Source of the DNA: Glomus cerebriforme
Taxonomy: Eukaryota; Glomeromycota; Glomeromycetes; Glomerales; Glomeraceae
Direction of reading: 5' to 3'
Length of the DNA stretch: 27,291 nucleotides
Assembly (NCBI GenBank): GCA_003550305.1
Contig: QKYT01000881.1
Span: 1-27,291 of the forward strand
A program made the translations under genes and the position numbers. Shown one piece after another: positions 1-10,590 of the stretch; positions within the stretch are counted from its first letter, which is position 1, and the number at the start of each line of letters is the position of its first letter. Below the pieces are notes generated by a model that searched no databases, was not told the origin of the DNA, and worked only from the letters and a program-made list of their open reading frames with translations.

Positions 1-135
1 ATACCGAAATTACCGAAACCGATCGGTATATTTACTGAAGGATTCAGTTTGGTAAATCGCAAAACTGATACCGATCTGATACCAAAACCGATCAGTTCTG
101 TTCGGTAATTACCATTACTGATCGGAGCCCTAATC
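1..135. repeat. ACCGA/CGGT-rich interspersed repeat
   Basis: The segment is dense in ACCGA, CCGATCGGT and CGGTA words, including the palindrome ACCGATCGGT. It ends in CTGATCGGAGCCCTAATC. A related piece in opposite orientation lies near 5520 (AGGGCTTCGATCAGTTTCGG), so it is a dispersed family and not unique sequence. It runs off the left edge. No coding potential is seen. Confidence 0.6.
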
Positions 136-139
136 TGAA

Positions 140-1235
140 CCTACAAAAAAAAAAGAACATTACATTAGTAACGTTTCTTTTAATACCCCTTCTCTTCACT
201 ACAAACCTATTTTAAAGTCCAAGTCAAATCTAAACCTATAAGAAAAAAAGAATATTACATTAGTAATATTTCTTTTAATACTCTCTCTTTCACTATGAAC
301 CTATTTTGAAGTTCCATACCCAAAGACCTAAACCTACAAAAGAAAGAATATTAGTAAACATTNATTTAATAAAAAAAAATAAAAAAATAAAATTTTGAAG
401 TTTTACTTTCAAAATGGAAGTCTAAAGCTGTACTTCAGTTTCTGAAATCTAAAGAAAAACAAAAATTTAATAAAAAAAAAAATAATAAATAAAATTTTGA
501 AGTCTTACCTTCAAAATAGAAATTCAGAATTATACTTCAGTTTTCTGAAACCTAAAGAAAAACAAAAAGAATGTTAGTAAATGTTTATTTAATAAAAAAA
601 AATAATAAATAAAATTTTGAAGTTATTACCTTCAAAATAGAAAGTTCAGAAATTACATTTTAACTTTCAACCCTAAAAAAATACAAAAGAATGTTAGTAA
701 ATATTCATAAATAAAAAAGAAACAATAAAAAATAAAAAAATTTTTGAAGTTATTACTTTCAAAATGAAGAGTTCAGAACTTACATTTTGACTTTTAAACC
801 TAAAAAAAATACAAAAGAATGTTAGTAAATGTTTATAAAAATAAAAAATAAAAAATTTTTTGAAGTTATTACCTTTCAAAATGGGAGTTCAGAACTTATA
901 TTTTGACTTCCAAACCCAAAAAAATACAAAAGAATATTAGTAAATGTTCATTTAATAAAAAAAAATAAAAATAAAATTTTGAAGTCTACCTTTGAAATGG
1001 GAGTTCAAAGCTGTACTTTAGTTTCTGATATCTAAAGAAAAACAAAAGAAATGTTAGTAAATGTTCATTTAATAAAAAAAAATAAACAATAAAATTTTGA
1101 AGTAAATTACGAGTCTGGAGCTATACTTCAGTTTTCTGGAATTTAAAAAAATACAAAAAGAATGTTAGTAAATGTTTATTAAATAAAAAAATATATATTT
1201 ATTTACCTTTGAAAGTAAAGTCCAGAAATAATAAG
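140..1235. repeat. AT-rich tandem array, ~100-127 bp units
   Basis: A recurring unit contains ATTTTGAAGT, a TTTCAAAATGG-like stretch, CTTCAGTTTCTG, AAAAACAAAAGAATGTTAG, TAAATGTTCATTTAAT and an A-run. The TTTTGAAG landmark recurs near 392, 494, 614, 741, 857, 975 and 1094, giving periods of about 102-127 bp. Two shorter, diverged units of ~90 bp start near 142 and 232. Spacers differ, so this is an old array and not a CRISPR. One N lies at 363. The short open frame inside it is low-complexity and not a gene. Confidence 0.75.
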
Positions 1236-1529
1236 AGGAGTTCAGAATCCTGCAAAAAAAAACCAAAAAAATCTGTATAGCAGATTAAACATAAAGTTTG
1301 AAGAACTTATCAATTTTGTCCAAGACTTCAAAACCTAAAATTTAAAACAGTTAAATAATGAAGTTTATCAGAATAAAAAAAAAATCTTCAAAGATTTTTG
1401 CATAAAGTTTTTAACAAATTTGCAATATTGAAAATTATTGCAGATTTTTTTTAAAAACTTTACTAAAAAAATTTGAAGAAAATTATTTGAAGAACTGCAC
1501 AAATATTTATCAAAAATACATAAAAAAAA

Positions 1530-1560
1530 GCAGAAATCTGCAAATTTTGCAGATTTCTGC
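1530..1560. repeat. Perfect 14-bp inverted repeat (hairpin)
   Basis: GCAGAAATCTGCAA at 1530-1543 is followed by a 3-nt loop and its exact reverse complement at 1547-1560. Related GCAGATTT words occur upstream (around 1260-1450). It may be the tip of a small inverted-repeat transposon. The rest of 1236-1690 is plain AT-rich DNA. Confidence 0.7.
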
Positions 1561-1689
1561 AGTTCTGTACCTCTAAAACTTTCCTGATAAATGTTGTAAT
1601 TTCATTACTATGCATTTTACTTATCAGTTTACTTAATTATTTAGGTAATTTAATGTATATTAAGCATGTCTGCTAGATAGGATACACCA

Positions 1690-2140
1690 TTTGGACTTAG
1701 ATTTATATAAATATCAAGTTGAATATATGAGAATTATTAAAAGAATGGTATGAATCAGGGGAATGTTTTACATATTTAGGTGTTGGATATCTTATTTGAA
1801 TTAAGGAAGGATTAGATGGAAATCTTTATTATCAAATACTTGATAATGAGTTCTTAAATACATTAGAATATTATGAATTAAATGCTTAGAACATTATCTT
1901 TCAACAGGATAATAACCCAAAGCATATGGCAAAACTAACTTGAAAGTAGTTTTCTGACAATAATATTCAGGTATTATCTTGGCCTGCATAATCCCCAGAT
2001 CTAAACCCAATTAAATACCTATGAAATAATATAGATTGAAGACTTAGGTCATTAAATGTTGAAATTAGGGATAAGGAACAACTTTGGGTTTCCAAATATC
2101 CTTCATTCATATCATCTGTATTAAATGTTTTTTTTCTACT
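1690..2140 (+). pseudogene. Decayed Tc1/mariner-like transposase, C-terminal half
   Basis: One forward frame, read through stops, gives the C-terminal catalytic part of a Tc1-type DDE transposase. A FQQDNNPKH block near 1909 carries the second catalytic Asp. It is followed by SDNNIQVLSWPA-stop-SPDLNP and IKYL-stop-NNID. In the family the last block reads SPDLNPIEHLW, so the third catalytic Glu is replaced by Lys here. Stops sit where Gln, Trp or Arg are expected, each explainable by one C:G to T:A transition. The N-terminal helix-turn-helix half and the terminal inverted repeats are not recognisable. The element is dead. Confidence 0.75.
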
Positions 2141-2423
2141 ATGAATGGATCAATTACACAACCCCAAGTTTTATATATTAACAAACCTTTATTAACAGTT
2201 CCTAAGCTTATATATAATCTTATATCCATCAATTAAATGATATATACTGTAATAGTCATTTCTGTTAAAATTTATTAAACAAATTAAATATTCAACGAAG
2301 TTTATGCAAATATTCATAAAAACTTTATATTCTTACCAGTTTACTAAAATTCGCGTTTACAAACAACAATTTGCAGATAAAGTTACGTTTCTAAATCTTT
2401 TATATAAGCCAAATTAGCCATGA

Positions 2424-2551
2424 CGCGAAAACAAAATTTCAAAAAAGTCAATTTTTTGTGTCACATTATACATGGTTCACAATAAGAACTATAATAACTT
2501 ACTTTCTCGTAATATACCAACCTTTAACGTAAAAATTTCATAAGTTTCGCG
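2424..2551. promoter_or_regulatory. Two CGCGAAA boxes upstream of the DSN1-like gene
   Basis: CGCGAAAA lies at 2424-2431 and TTTCGCG (CGCGAAA on the minus strand) at 2545-2551, about 290 and 170 bp before the ATG at 2721. CGCGAAA-like boxes are the class bound by fungal SBF/MBF G1/S regulators. CG-containing words are rare in this AT-rich stretch, and the adjacent gene is a cell-division gene, which makes the match suggestive. Function is inferred. No clear TATA box is seen. Confidence 0.35.
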
Positions 2552-2720
2552 ATAAAACTTGTGTTAAAGCTTTATACAAAGTGGTATGTTCATATGAAAA
2601 AAAAATTTGCGACTTGTCTTAGTGATCGTCATGTGGCTTTGATTACAGATTTCTGATAATTTCGATTTTCAAAAACGTATCGTGTACGTGTTCTTTCAAA
2701 GATTCAAAGTTAGCCTGATT

Positions 2721-4285
2721 ATGTCGCTAGCTGTCGACAAGAAGAGAATGAAATATTCAAGTGATGGAGAGAAAATCACAAATAAATCTAACCAAGTATA
2801 AGAATTTTTTTAAAAAAAAGTCTCGCTATAAGTTCTGTTCAAGTTTTTTATAAGTTATTGTTTTTATGATAGTCTCACAAAGAGAAAATAGAAAAAACGA
2901 GCTCAGCAGCAAAAAATCAAATCTCCACTAGTAAAAACGCGTCAAAGGAATCTCCAACAGTATGTAAAATATATGTTTTAACATAGCACATACTAAGATT
3001 TAAACCGCAGATATAAACTTCAATAGACTCAACCTTCTGTGGAAAAACAAACGAATTCACTGTCAAAATGTATTAGTCCACCGCGGAAAGACGAGACGGA
3101 AGTTCCTATTCCACTCACTGAAACACCAATGATAAGGAAAAACACAAATATCCGAAAACAGAGGAAAAGATCAAGCCTTGACAAAAGAGGAAAGAGAGCT
3201 TCTTCAATTGGAAATGGTTTTGTTGGTTTGTAGAAAAGAACGCGAAATTAATTGGAAATTAATTGGATAATTTTATTCTGATTCTTACATTCTTGTTCTA
3301 GCAAAGCCACATCCAGATATAAGCCACAAAGAATTCTATCGTCATATTCAACCAGATTTGCCGGGACCAATAAAGTTAAGGCAACTTCTATCTTGGTGTG
3401 GGCAAAGAGCTTTGGAAAGCCAGGTATCGAAAGATGAGAATGCATTAAAAATAGCAAAAATAGTAGAGGCTGACATCTTGAGCGATTTAATGGATAGTAA
3501 AATAAATACGTCATGGTATCATCGAAATGTACGCTGTATGACGGTCTTTTATGTTTATAGATGATTGAATATACATTATTTATTAATTAACTTTTCAATG
3601 AAATATGAAGAATGGTCAAGAACCACTAGAAAAAGGACCACTTAAGAAACAACCACATCAACAAAATATTGAAAATCAAAACAAATTGGAAGAGTTAAAA
3701 CCAATATATCAAAGGTAAAATTCTTTATTTGGACTTAATCGTGGATACTTTTCTATTTACTTATTAATTGTTTCTCTAGATTGAAAGCAGAAATTGAAGA
3801 ATGGAACAATCTGATCAATGAGATCAACCATTTCCATTCATCAATCGTTAAGGTTGCTAAAAAAGTGTCGCAAGGAAGTAACAAAATTTCCTTAGTACCT
3901 AATGAAGTAGACATGTCTGTTTTACATGAAGATCAACGAAAATTTTTATTACAGTATTGCGCAGATAATGAAAAATCACAATTAGAGGATAATTACTTGG
4001 AACAAATGATGCAAACTATTGAAATTAAAGCAAGTATTTTTTTTTTTTTTTTATTCTTTTTATTACATTGTTAAATTAATCAATAACATAAATATATTTA
4101 ATCATTTTAAGGCGGATAATTTGTATGCATTACTCTATAATGCATCCTTATACAATACTGCCACACAAACATATTGTGAAAGTTTGTTGGTTAAACTTTT
4201 AGCAGTTCTTCGCAGACGTCAAGAAAAGAGTAGTGATATAAATATTGAAACTAATGATGTACTAAAAGCATTGTCTCGCGTGTAG
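2721..4285 (+). CDS. DSN1: Kinetochore protein DSN1/Mis13 family (MIS12 complex)
   Basis: Seven exons: 2721-2795, 2873-2959, 3027-3225, 3302-3528, 3611-3714, 3780-4029, 4112-4285. They join in frame to about 371 residues. In the family, Dsn1/Mis13 is a MIS12-complex subunit linking centromere chromatin to the Ndc80 complex. The Ser/Thr/Lys-rich N-terminus leads to RKRSSLDKRGKRASS at about residues 100-115. Next come FYRHIQPDLPGPIKLRQLL and SWC, the hallmark Dsn1 segment. A coiled-coil-like region (EELKPIYQRLKAEIEEW) and a helical C-terminus ending LLAVLRRRQ...VLKALSRV follow. The basic Ser patch resembles the Aurora B-regulated site of Dsn1 (inference). The start is the first ATG of exon 1, and every junction preserves phase. 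The last intron must use a GC donor (GCAAGT at 4030), because nearby GT donors cause a stop. The name rests on motif memory. Confidence 0.85.
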
Positions 4286-4335
4286 TTTTTTTTCATAGAT
4301 TTAACATATAATAAAGTTATATAAGTAGAGCTTTT

Positions 4336-4378
4336 CACTGGTGATCCGGATAAATCTAATTCGGATTATCCTAGAGTG
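4336..4378. repeat. Imperfect inverted repeat
   Basis: CACTGGTGATCCGGAT is followed by ATTCGGATTATCCTAGAGTG. The arms pair imperfectly around a short loop, just 3' of the DSN1-like gene. It may be a small mobile-element end or a 3' RNA structure. Neither can be shown from one copy. Confidence 0.4.
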
Positions 4379-4572
4379 AACTTACAAATCGGTTACACAA
4401 AAGAAATTTTTATATTAAATTTTTTTTTTTGACACATGATGCCGCCAAAAAGCACGCTATTTAAATGAGACAACTATCAGGAAATTTATGAATTTAATTC
4501 AGTTTCTGGATCTTCTGAGTTTTTGAAAACACATTTACTTATGTAGAATTAAATAAGGGTAACATTTACTTT

Positions 4573-5000
4573 TCTGAAGAAGCCTTTATTTTTGTAATTA
4601 GAACATATGTAAAATAATAAAGTTTTCAAGTTCATTTGGAAAGAATTAAGAAGAATGCCACAGGTCAAATACATAAAAGAGTAATTGTTTGCAGCAGAAA
4701 AGGTTTTCTAATAAAAATTTAAATTCAAATAAAAGAAACCAGATTTCACTGCATTGTAATTGTTTATTTACAATCCATACTTCCCTTAATTCAAGTAATG
4801 ACCTATTCTTGCATGCTTAAAATATAACTATTTTATAGTTTTAGAAAAATCTTGCTGATTTATATCTGAAGAATAAATAATTCCATTTAAAGTTTAAGAA
4901 AAAATTCTTCTTCTTTACTGTATATACTGGTTATAAAGTTCCTATTATATGAACAATATTAAAAGAAAAATTTTCTGATGCTATAATATGGGTTTATAAT
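4573..5000 (+). pseudogene. Decayed FAR1/MULE-type DNA-binding fragment
   Basis: One frame reads SEEAFIFVIRTYVK, two stops, FQVHLERIKKNATGQIHKR and then VIVCSRKGF. This matches the N-terminal FAR1-type zinc domain of Mutator-like transposases, where the order is a hydrophobic helix, a basic stretch, then C-S-R-x-G-F. Further downstream only scattered in-frame fragments remain, with a Cys near 4753. No catalytic core is readable. It is an old fragment with many stops. The dead element at 14.8-17.7 kb belongs to the same broad class. Confidence 0.5.
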
Positions 5001-5744
5001 GTTTTGTATAATTTTATTTATTAAAAAGAAGGAACATTAAAAAAAAAAAATTTGATATTAATGATTTTATAAAGGAATTCAAAAATAAGAAATTTCAATA
5101 TTAAATAAATTCCAGTAAGCAATCTGATTATTTTTAAAGTGAAAAATAAACTATTGCCAGTTTCATAATATTATTATATTTAATAATACAAACATACTTT
5201 ATATTTATGATATATAAAAAAATATAATAAAAAATTTAAATAGAACTTTAGGATTTAAATAGGATTAGTTAAAAAAAGATATTCAAATATTTAGAAAAAA
5301 TAGATAAAAATCTAAATAGTAAAAGTTTATGAATAATTTTATGAAAAATTATATAAATTCTATTACTTTTTTTTATAAATTTTTGAAAACATTTGAATCA
5401 ATACTAGAAATAAGAAAGAATTTGTAAAATTTTGTAAAAATAATAAAATATTTATTATTAATACTTACTGTTCTTTTTCAGGATTCTGTCACAGTAATTT
5501 ACTAAAATCTATTACAATACTAGGGCTTCGATCAGTTTCGGTTCAGTATAGAACTCAAGGCAGTCTTCAATACTGGCAGCCTGTATGACAAAAGTTTGAA
5601 AGTATTCGCTAATATCGTAAAGCTTCTTTAATTCAAATTAATTTTTACAACAGCAAAAGAATAGATCCAATAGATAAATTGTAACTGTCACGTAAAATTA
5701 TATAATTATCTTCAGTAAAACAATAATTGTAAATTCATTTCAAT
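5001..5744. other. AT-rich intergenic DNA with a diverged repeat
   Basis: No gene is seen. The only recognisable piece is at about 5520-5560 (AGGGCTTCGATCAGTTTCGG), which resembles the ACCGA/CGATCAGT repeat at the left edge of the window in inverted orientation. The remainder is low-complexity A/T. Confidence 0.5.
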
Positions 5745-6660
5745 TTAAAGATAATGAGAAATCTTGGAAGAGTAGCCTAATAAAATAATAATAACATCAA
5801 CAAACATTGTTAGTAAATTTCCGCCATTTTTACACTTTTTATGACAATATTGAAGAGAAGTTCCAGCACTCTTAGCAAACCATAATCGTTCTTATATAAA
5901 AGAAAAATATTTTATTAGCTTTTCTCAATGAAATAAACATTAATAATTATAAATGACTTACGCGAATCTTGCTTTGAAACTAACCGCTTTTAATAATGCC
6001 ACAAACGCCGCAGTTATTACTACAAAGCTTTCAATCATTCCATAACTTATTCGTATCACCACATGCAAAATAAGTATCATGAAACATTTTACGGACAATA
6101 TTGCCATCGCGTTGTTTCACGACTCTTTTTTTATATTGCAAGTAATTATTTGTTATTTTTTCAGACATATGTAATCTTATGGTGGATTCAAATTGCTTCT
6201 TAACACAATCATAATCAACATCATCTTGGGAAAGAAGGTTAAGTTTTGTGGTGTTATTTCTTTCCAAAAACAATTTGAAGTACAATAAGTGAAATATTTT
6301 CCAACATTATTGGGATCTGCTGATCTTGGAAAATTACAACCCTTTCGACCACAACGTGAGATTGAAATATTGGATTTGGATGACGAAGGAGAAGTGGAAT
6401 TATCTTTCGTATCGCTGTATCGGAAGGTGCAGAACTTTGAATATTTTCTTGCTTAGCGAAAGCTTTAGGTGCCCCGGAATTCTTTGATGCCGATAAATCC
6501 TGCGTGGTATTCACACTAAAAACAGCAGTTGAAATGACTTCTCGACTAGAAACTTTTATATTTATGAATTTACGTTTAATTGGTTTTCGCAAATAATTTA
6601 CAATACATTTATTTTACCTGTAATTGTAGAGCTTTATCACGATCTTTACGTTTGAAACAG
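5745..6660 (-). pseudogene. Broken PARP-like ADP-ribosyltransferase with Cys-rich zinc segment
   Basis: Read on the minus strand. A possible small exon near 6660-6618 ends at a GTAAAATAAATG donor. The next exon (from 6552) is Ser-rich. A Cys-rich, zinc-finger-like segment follows: ISRCGRKGCNFPRSADPNN, then YFTYCTSNCFWKE (about 6370-6262). Further on come SEKITNNYLQYKKRVVKQ and RKMFHDTYFACGD, then KLCSNNCGVCGIIKSG and FAKSAGTSLQYCH. This order fits the PARP fold: helix, H-G-T, Cys-rich insertion, then a YFA...YCH-like strand. Defects: an apparent 8-nt duplication (CGATACAG/CGATACG near 6410-6420) shifts frame, the frame shifts again after CFWKE, HGT has become HDT, a TGA precedes KLC, and about 4 extra nt lie after KSG. 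The start codon is not found. Some breaks could be unrecognised introns, but the TGA and HDT argue for decay. Confidence 0.6.
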
Positions 6661-6940
6661 AAGAAAAAAACAAGAAAGTAAATATCTAATCGTTATATAT
6701 CGTTATATAAGAGTCCTATGATTTTATTTAACTTTCGATTAAACTTTTTATCAATTTTCAGCTGACTTGATGATCGGCCTATTGATAAAAAAGATTTATA
6801 AAGTAATGATCTGAGCAGATGCAAATAAGCTGCGTGATACGAGCCCCTTTTAATTTTTTAAAATCTTTTTTCTTTATAAACGGTTTGAAACTTTTCTTTT
6901 TTCTTTTCTTTTACTTTATTGCGTTTCTAATGTTGTTATA

Positions 6941-9900
6941 ATGGCAGACAGAAGCAAAATAGGAAGTATAAACGATCAAATTAACAACGAAGATATAGAT
7001 TCAAGTAATAATTTCTAATGGTTCATTTAATTCAGAAAATCAAAGAAATAATTATTCAAGTCCTTTACTAGTTGTACAATCTCCTTGGTCATCCTCTATA
7101 GCTTCAGGACATTCAAAGGATAGTATCAAAGAACATGAGCCAGACGAAACTACTTCTCTGTTAGAAGGAGCCCGTGAACCTTCTGTCCGTTATAGCCATT
7201 TTCCTTCTGTAAGGGAGGATGACATCGCTGTTAAGTTAGTACCAAATATCAGTGTTATACAATTTGATAGAACAGACACAAACCAACAATCAAAAATTGA
7301 CGTAAGTTTTTGATAAACGAATGAATTTGTTTAAATCCATTTATTTAAATAGTTCGACACCACGTTTTCGAAGACATACTTGGAATCCTAGACAGCTAAA
7401 ACAACTAACAGCAGCACTTACTGAACAAATTGGACGATATAAAAGGAGAAGTGGTGCTTACGATGAAGACAAACAAGCCATGGTTAGTGAAGGAGGTGGT
7501 ATTCGTGTTTGGTATGATGATTATACAACTATTGGTAAGATATATTTTATAATCTTTCATTTGATAATGGAAAGAATTAGAATTTCTTAATTACATAATT
7601 TTTTATTCAGATTGGATTCACGATTACGTCAAAGAACGTGTTCGTGTACGTAAACTTCACTCGATCAAAGGAATTCGTGGTTGGATAATTACATCATATG
7701 ACGGATTACAGGGGTGGTTTCTCGTTTTTCTAATAGGTAAATTACAATTCAATTTTAGCCTTATTTACATTCGTATTTTCTAAACCGATTTAATTTTTTT
7801 TTTAATAGGTATTGTAACCGCATGTTTCGCGGCTGGCGTTGACATCGCAGCGGAATGGGGATCTGATTTGAAAGACGGATATTGTACAACTTCTTTACGA
7901 TCAAACAAGAATTTCTGTTGTGCAAACAGTACTCGTAGTGTATCAAGCTTAAATTAATAAAAAGAAAATTTACTTTATTTATTTAGATTTTTGTATATAT
8001 TTACATACTATTCTATTTTAGATGATAAAGAATGTGAAGAATGGAAGTCGTGGTCTCAGGCTATGCAAATAAATGATTCGAGGGACTTGTTTGATTGCCT
8101 TGCTTATGTCGTTGTAGCGGTATTTATTAATATATATAATTCTATTAACATTGATTTTTGTTAATTTGTCTTTTTATTTAGTTTCTTTTCGCGACTGGAT
8201 CGGTATTACTTGTAAAACATAATTCTTTATATCCCAGTCCATCATCCAAAAGTTCCGCGCAACAAGAAAATACAAGCCTCCATCGAAAACAACTGAAACT
8301 TTACGCCGCTGGTAGTGGTATTCCCGAAGTCAAAACTATCTTAAGCGGCTTTGTGATCCGCGGATTTCTCGGTATAAGAACTCTTTGGGTTAAAGCATTT
8401 TCATTGGTGTGTAATATTAAATTCGAATTTTTATTTCATGATTCAAGGAAAGTGAAATTAAAACGGTTCCTTTTCTTAGGCTATGGTAGTTTCAGCAGGA
8501 ATGACACTTGGAAAAGAAGGACCATTTGTTCATATTGCTTGCTGTATTGGCAATATTTTAAGTCGTCTTTTTCACAAATACAACAAGAATGAAGGTAAAC
8601 GAAGGGAAATTTTGTCGGCTTCAGCAGCTGCCGGAGTTAGTGTGGCTTTTGCTGCACCAATTGGTGGTGTTTTATTCTCTTTGGAAGAAGTTAGTTATTA
8701 TTTTCCAAGTAAAACTTTATGCAGAAGTTTTTTCTGTGCTATTGTTGCTGCAGTTTCATTAAAAGTAATATTGATATTGTTTTTTTTTTGTATTTCTATT
8801 TGAAATTTGTAATGTGTTAATGTTTTTGTTTTCTTTCAGTTGATAAATCCATTTGGTACAGGAAAAATTGTCATGTTTCAAGTGTTTTATAATAAGGATT
8901 GGCATGTTTTTGAAATAGTCAATTTTTTAATCCTTGGGGTTATAGGGGTAAGAATTAATTTAATTAATTTTTTTTTAATTTCAATTTTTAAATTTTAAAT
9001 TTTAATTGTTTCAATTTTTAGGGATTAATTGGTGCATTATTATGTAAATCAATATTCTTATATACAAAATATATTCGAAATCGAACATGGTTGAAACAAT
9101 GGCCAGTAGTCGAGGTAATGATAGTTGTTACTATTACTGCTGCTGTAAATTTTTGGAATAAATATACAAGGATGTCGAATACAGATTTAGTATTTGGTTT
9201 GTTTAGCGAGTGCACCGTTGAAAATGAACACGATGGATTATGCGTGTATGTTTTTTATATTTTTCGAAAGGAAAATGCGTATATATCTGTGATATCTAAA
9301 TTTGTATTATAAACTTCTAGAAACTCTCCTGAAGGAATGTATGAAATATTTAATTTACTTGGACTTGCGCTAATTTCTAAATTCCTTACATGTGTAATTA
9401 CATTTGGTATAAGAACACCTGCTGGAATTTTTATACCAACTTTACTTATTGGAGCATGTTTTGGAAGAATGCTTGGAATTGCTATGCAATACCTAACTAT
9501 GTAAGTTATAAATAAAAATATTTGAATTTATTTAAGAATATTATTAGAATATTACTAATTAAAATGGCATTATAGGACATATCCAAATTTTCCAATATTT
9601 TCAACGGTATGTAATCAAAATGAAGATAGAAACTGTGTTATACCAGGTGTATATGCGATAGTTGGAGCGGCTGCTTCATTAGCTGGAGTTACAAGAATGA
9701 CAGTTTCTTTGACTGTTATTATGTTTGAATTAACCGGTGCTTTAACTTATGTTTTGGTGCGTTATAAAAATGTCATTTTTAATTTGTTATATTTATATTT
9801 GTTAATTTGTTAATCCTTTTCTTCCCTTTTTTTTTCTTTATAGCCGATAATGACTGCTATAATGATATCAAAATGGGTATCAGATGGAATAGTAAAGCAT

Positions 9901-10590
9901 GGTATTTATGACTTATTAATAGATTTAGGAGGTCATCCATATTTAGATTCTAAGGCAGAATATGATGAGGCAACCTCTACATTAACTACTACATTAGAAT
10001 TATGTCAAAAAGATTTAGAAGTGATTGATGTTAATGATTTGAATACTATTGGCGAACTTAAAGCTAAATTGAAAAAATTAGGCGAGTATTACTTTTTTTT
10101 TCCTAATATATATCCTAATAAATATTAATTTGGTTGTGAAATATAGCTACGTCAGGATATTCAGATGCAGGATTTCCAATTGTAGATAATACAATACTAG
10201 TAGGATATATAGCATCAACAGAATTAGAGCATGCATTAAGTTTGGTGCATAGCTCAGACAATTCAACAAGATGTTATTTTAAAGAACTTATATTTGAAAA
10301 TGTTATTGATAAATCTACTAATTTCACTGCATATGTAAATCAGGTAAATAATAGATATTGTTTTTTATACATACATGTATTTACATGCATATATATTTAA
10401 TATTTAATAATTATTTTTATAGGCACCATTAACAGTATCAAAAAATGCTTCATTGGAAGTTGTATTGGAATTATTTAAAAAGTTAGGATTGAGATATGTT
10501 ATTGTAGTGGATCGTGGACAATATATTGGTGTTATACATAAAAAAAGATTATTGGTTTATTTAAGACAAATAAAAGGAGAAAATAATTAA
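6941..10590 (+). CDS. CLC-family chloride/proton exchanger with CBS domains
   Basis: About 15 exons encode a protein of roughly 866-874 residues. Reliable exons: 7611-7736, 7809-7934, 8022-8119, 8182-8406, 8480-8764, 8840-8947, 9022-9245, 9321-9500, 9576-9756, 9844-10081, 10147-10343, 10423-10590. Key motifs: GSGIPEVKT (anion-filter Ser, the chloride type), [10 protein letters not shown] (gating Glu), LFSLEEVS (the EE pair of proton-coupled exchangers), [14 protein letters not shown], and a conserved Tyr in LTYVLPIM. Two C-terminal CBS domains follow, around GFPIVDN and LRYVIVVD. This fits the Gef1/ClC-3 class of endomembrane exchangers, which act in vesicle acidification and ion balance. The N-terminus is uncertain: ATG at 6941, a 31-nt intron 7005-7035, then an exon to 7301 or 7234 joined at 7353 or 7396. 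The strong GTAAGT donor at 7302 is not in phase with the obvious acceptor before 7353. The intron 10082-10146 needs a GC donor (GCGAGT) to keep frame. Confidence 0.95.

Noticed and set aside
140..1235. CRISPR array
   Set aside because: Units are ~100-127 bp, A/T homopolymer-rich and diverged, without short identical repeats and unique spacers; the context is eukaryotic.
3039..3233. Open frame starting with GTG at 3039
   Set aside because: It is the internal part of DSN1 exon 3 plus intron; the upstream in-frame stop is removed by splicing at 3026, and the ATG at 2721 fits.
3248..3514. Minus-strand open frame opposite DSN1
   Set aside because: It is antisense to well-supported exons, with no family features.
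7321..7590. ATG at 7321 as the CLC start
   Set aside because: The first codons lie in what reads as an intron tail, and coding-like exons exist upstream; kept only as a fallback.
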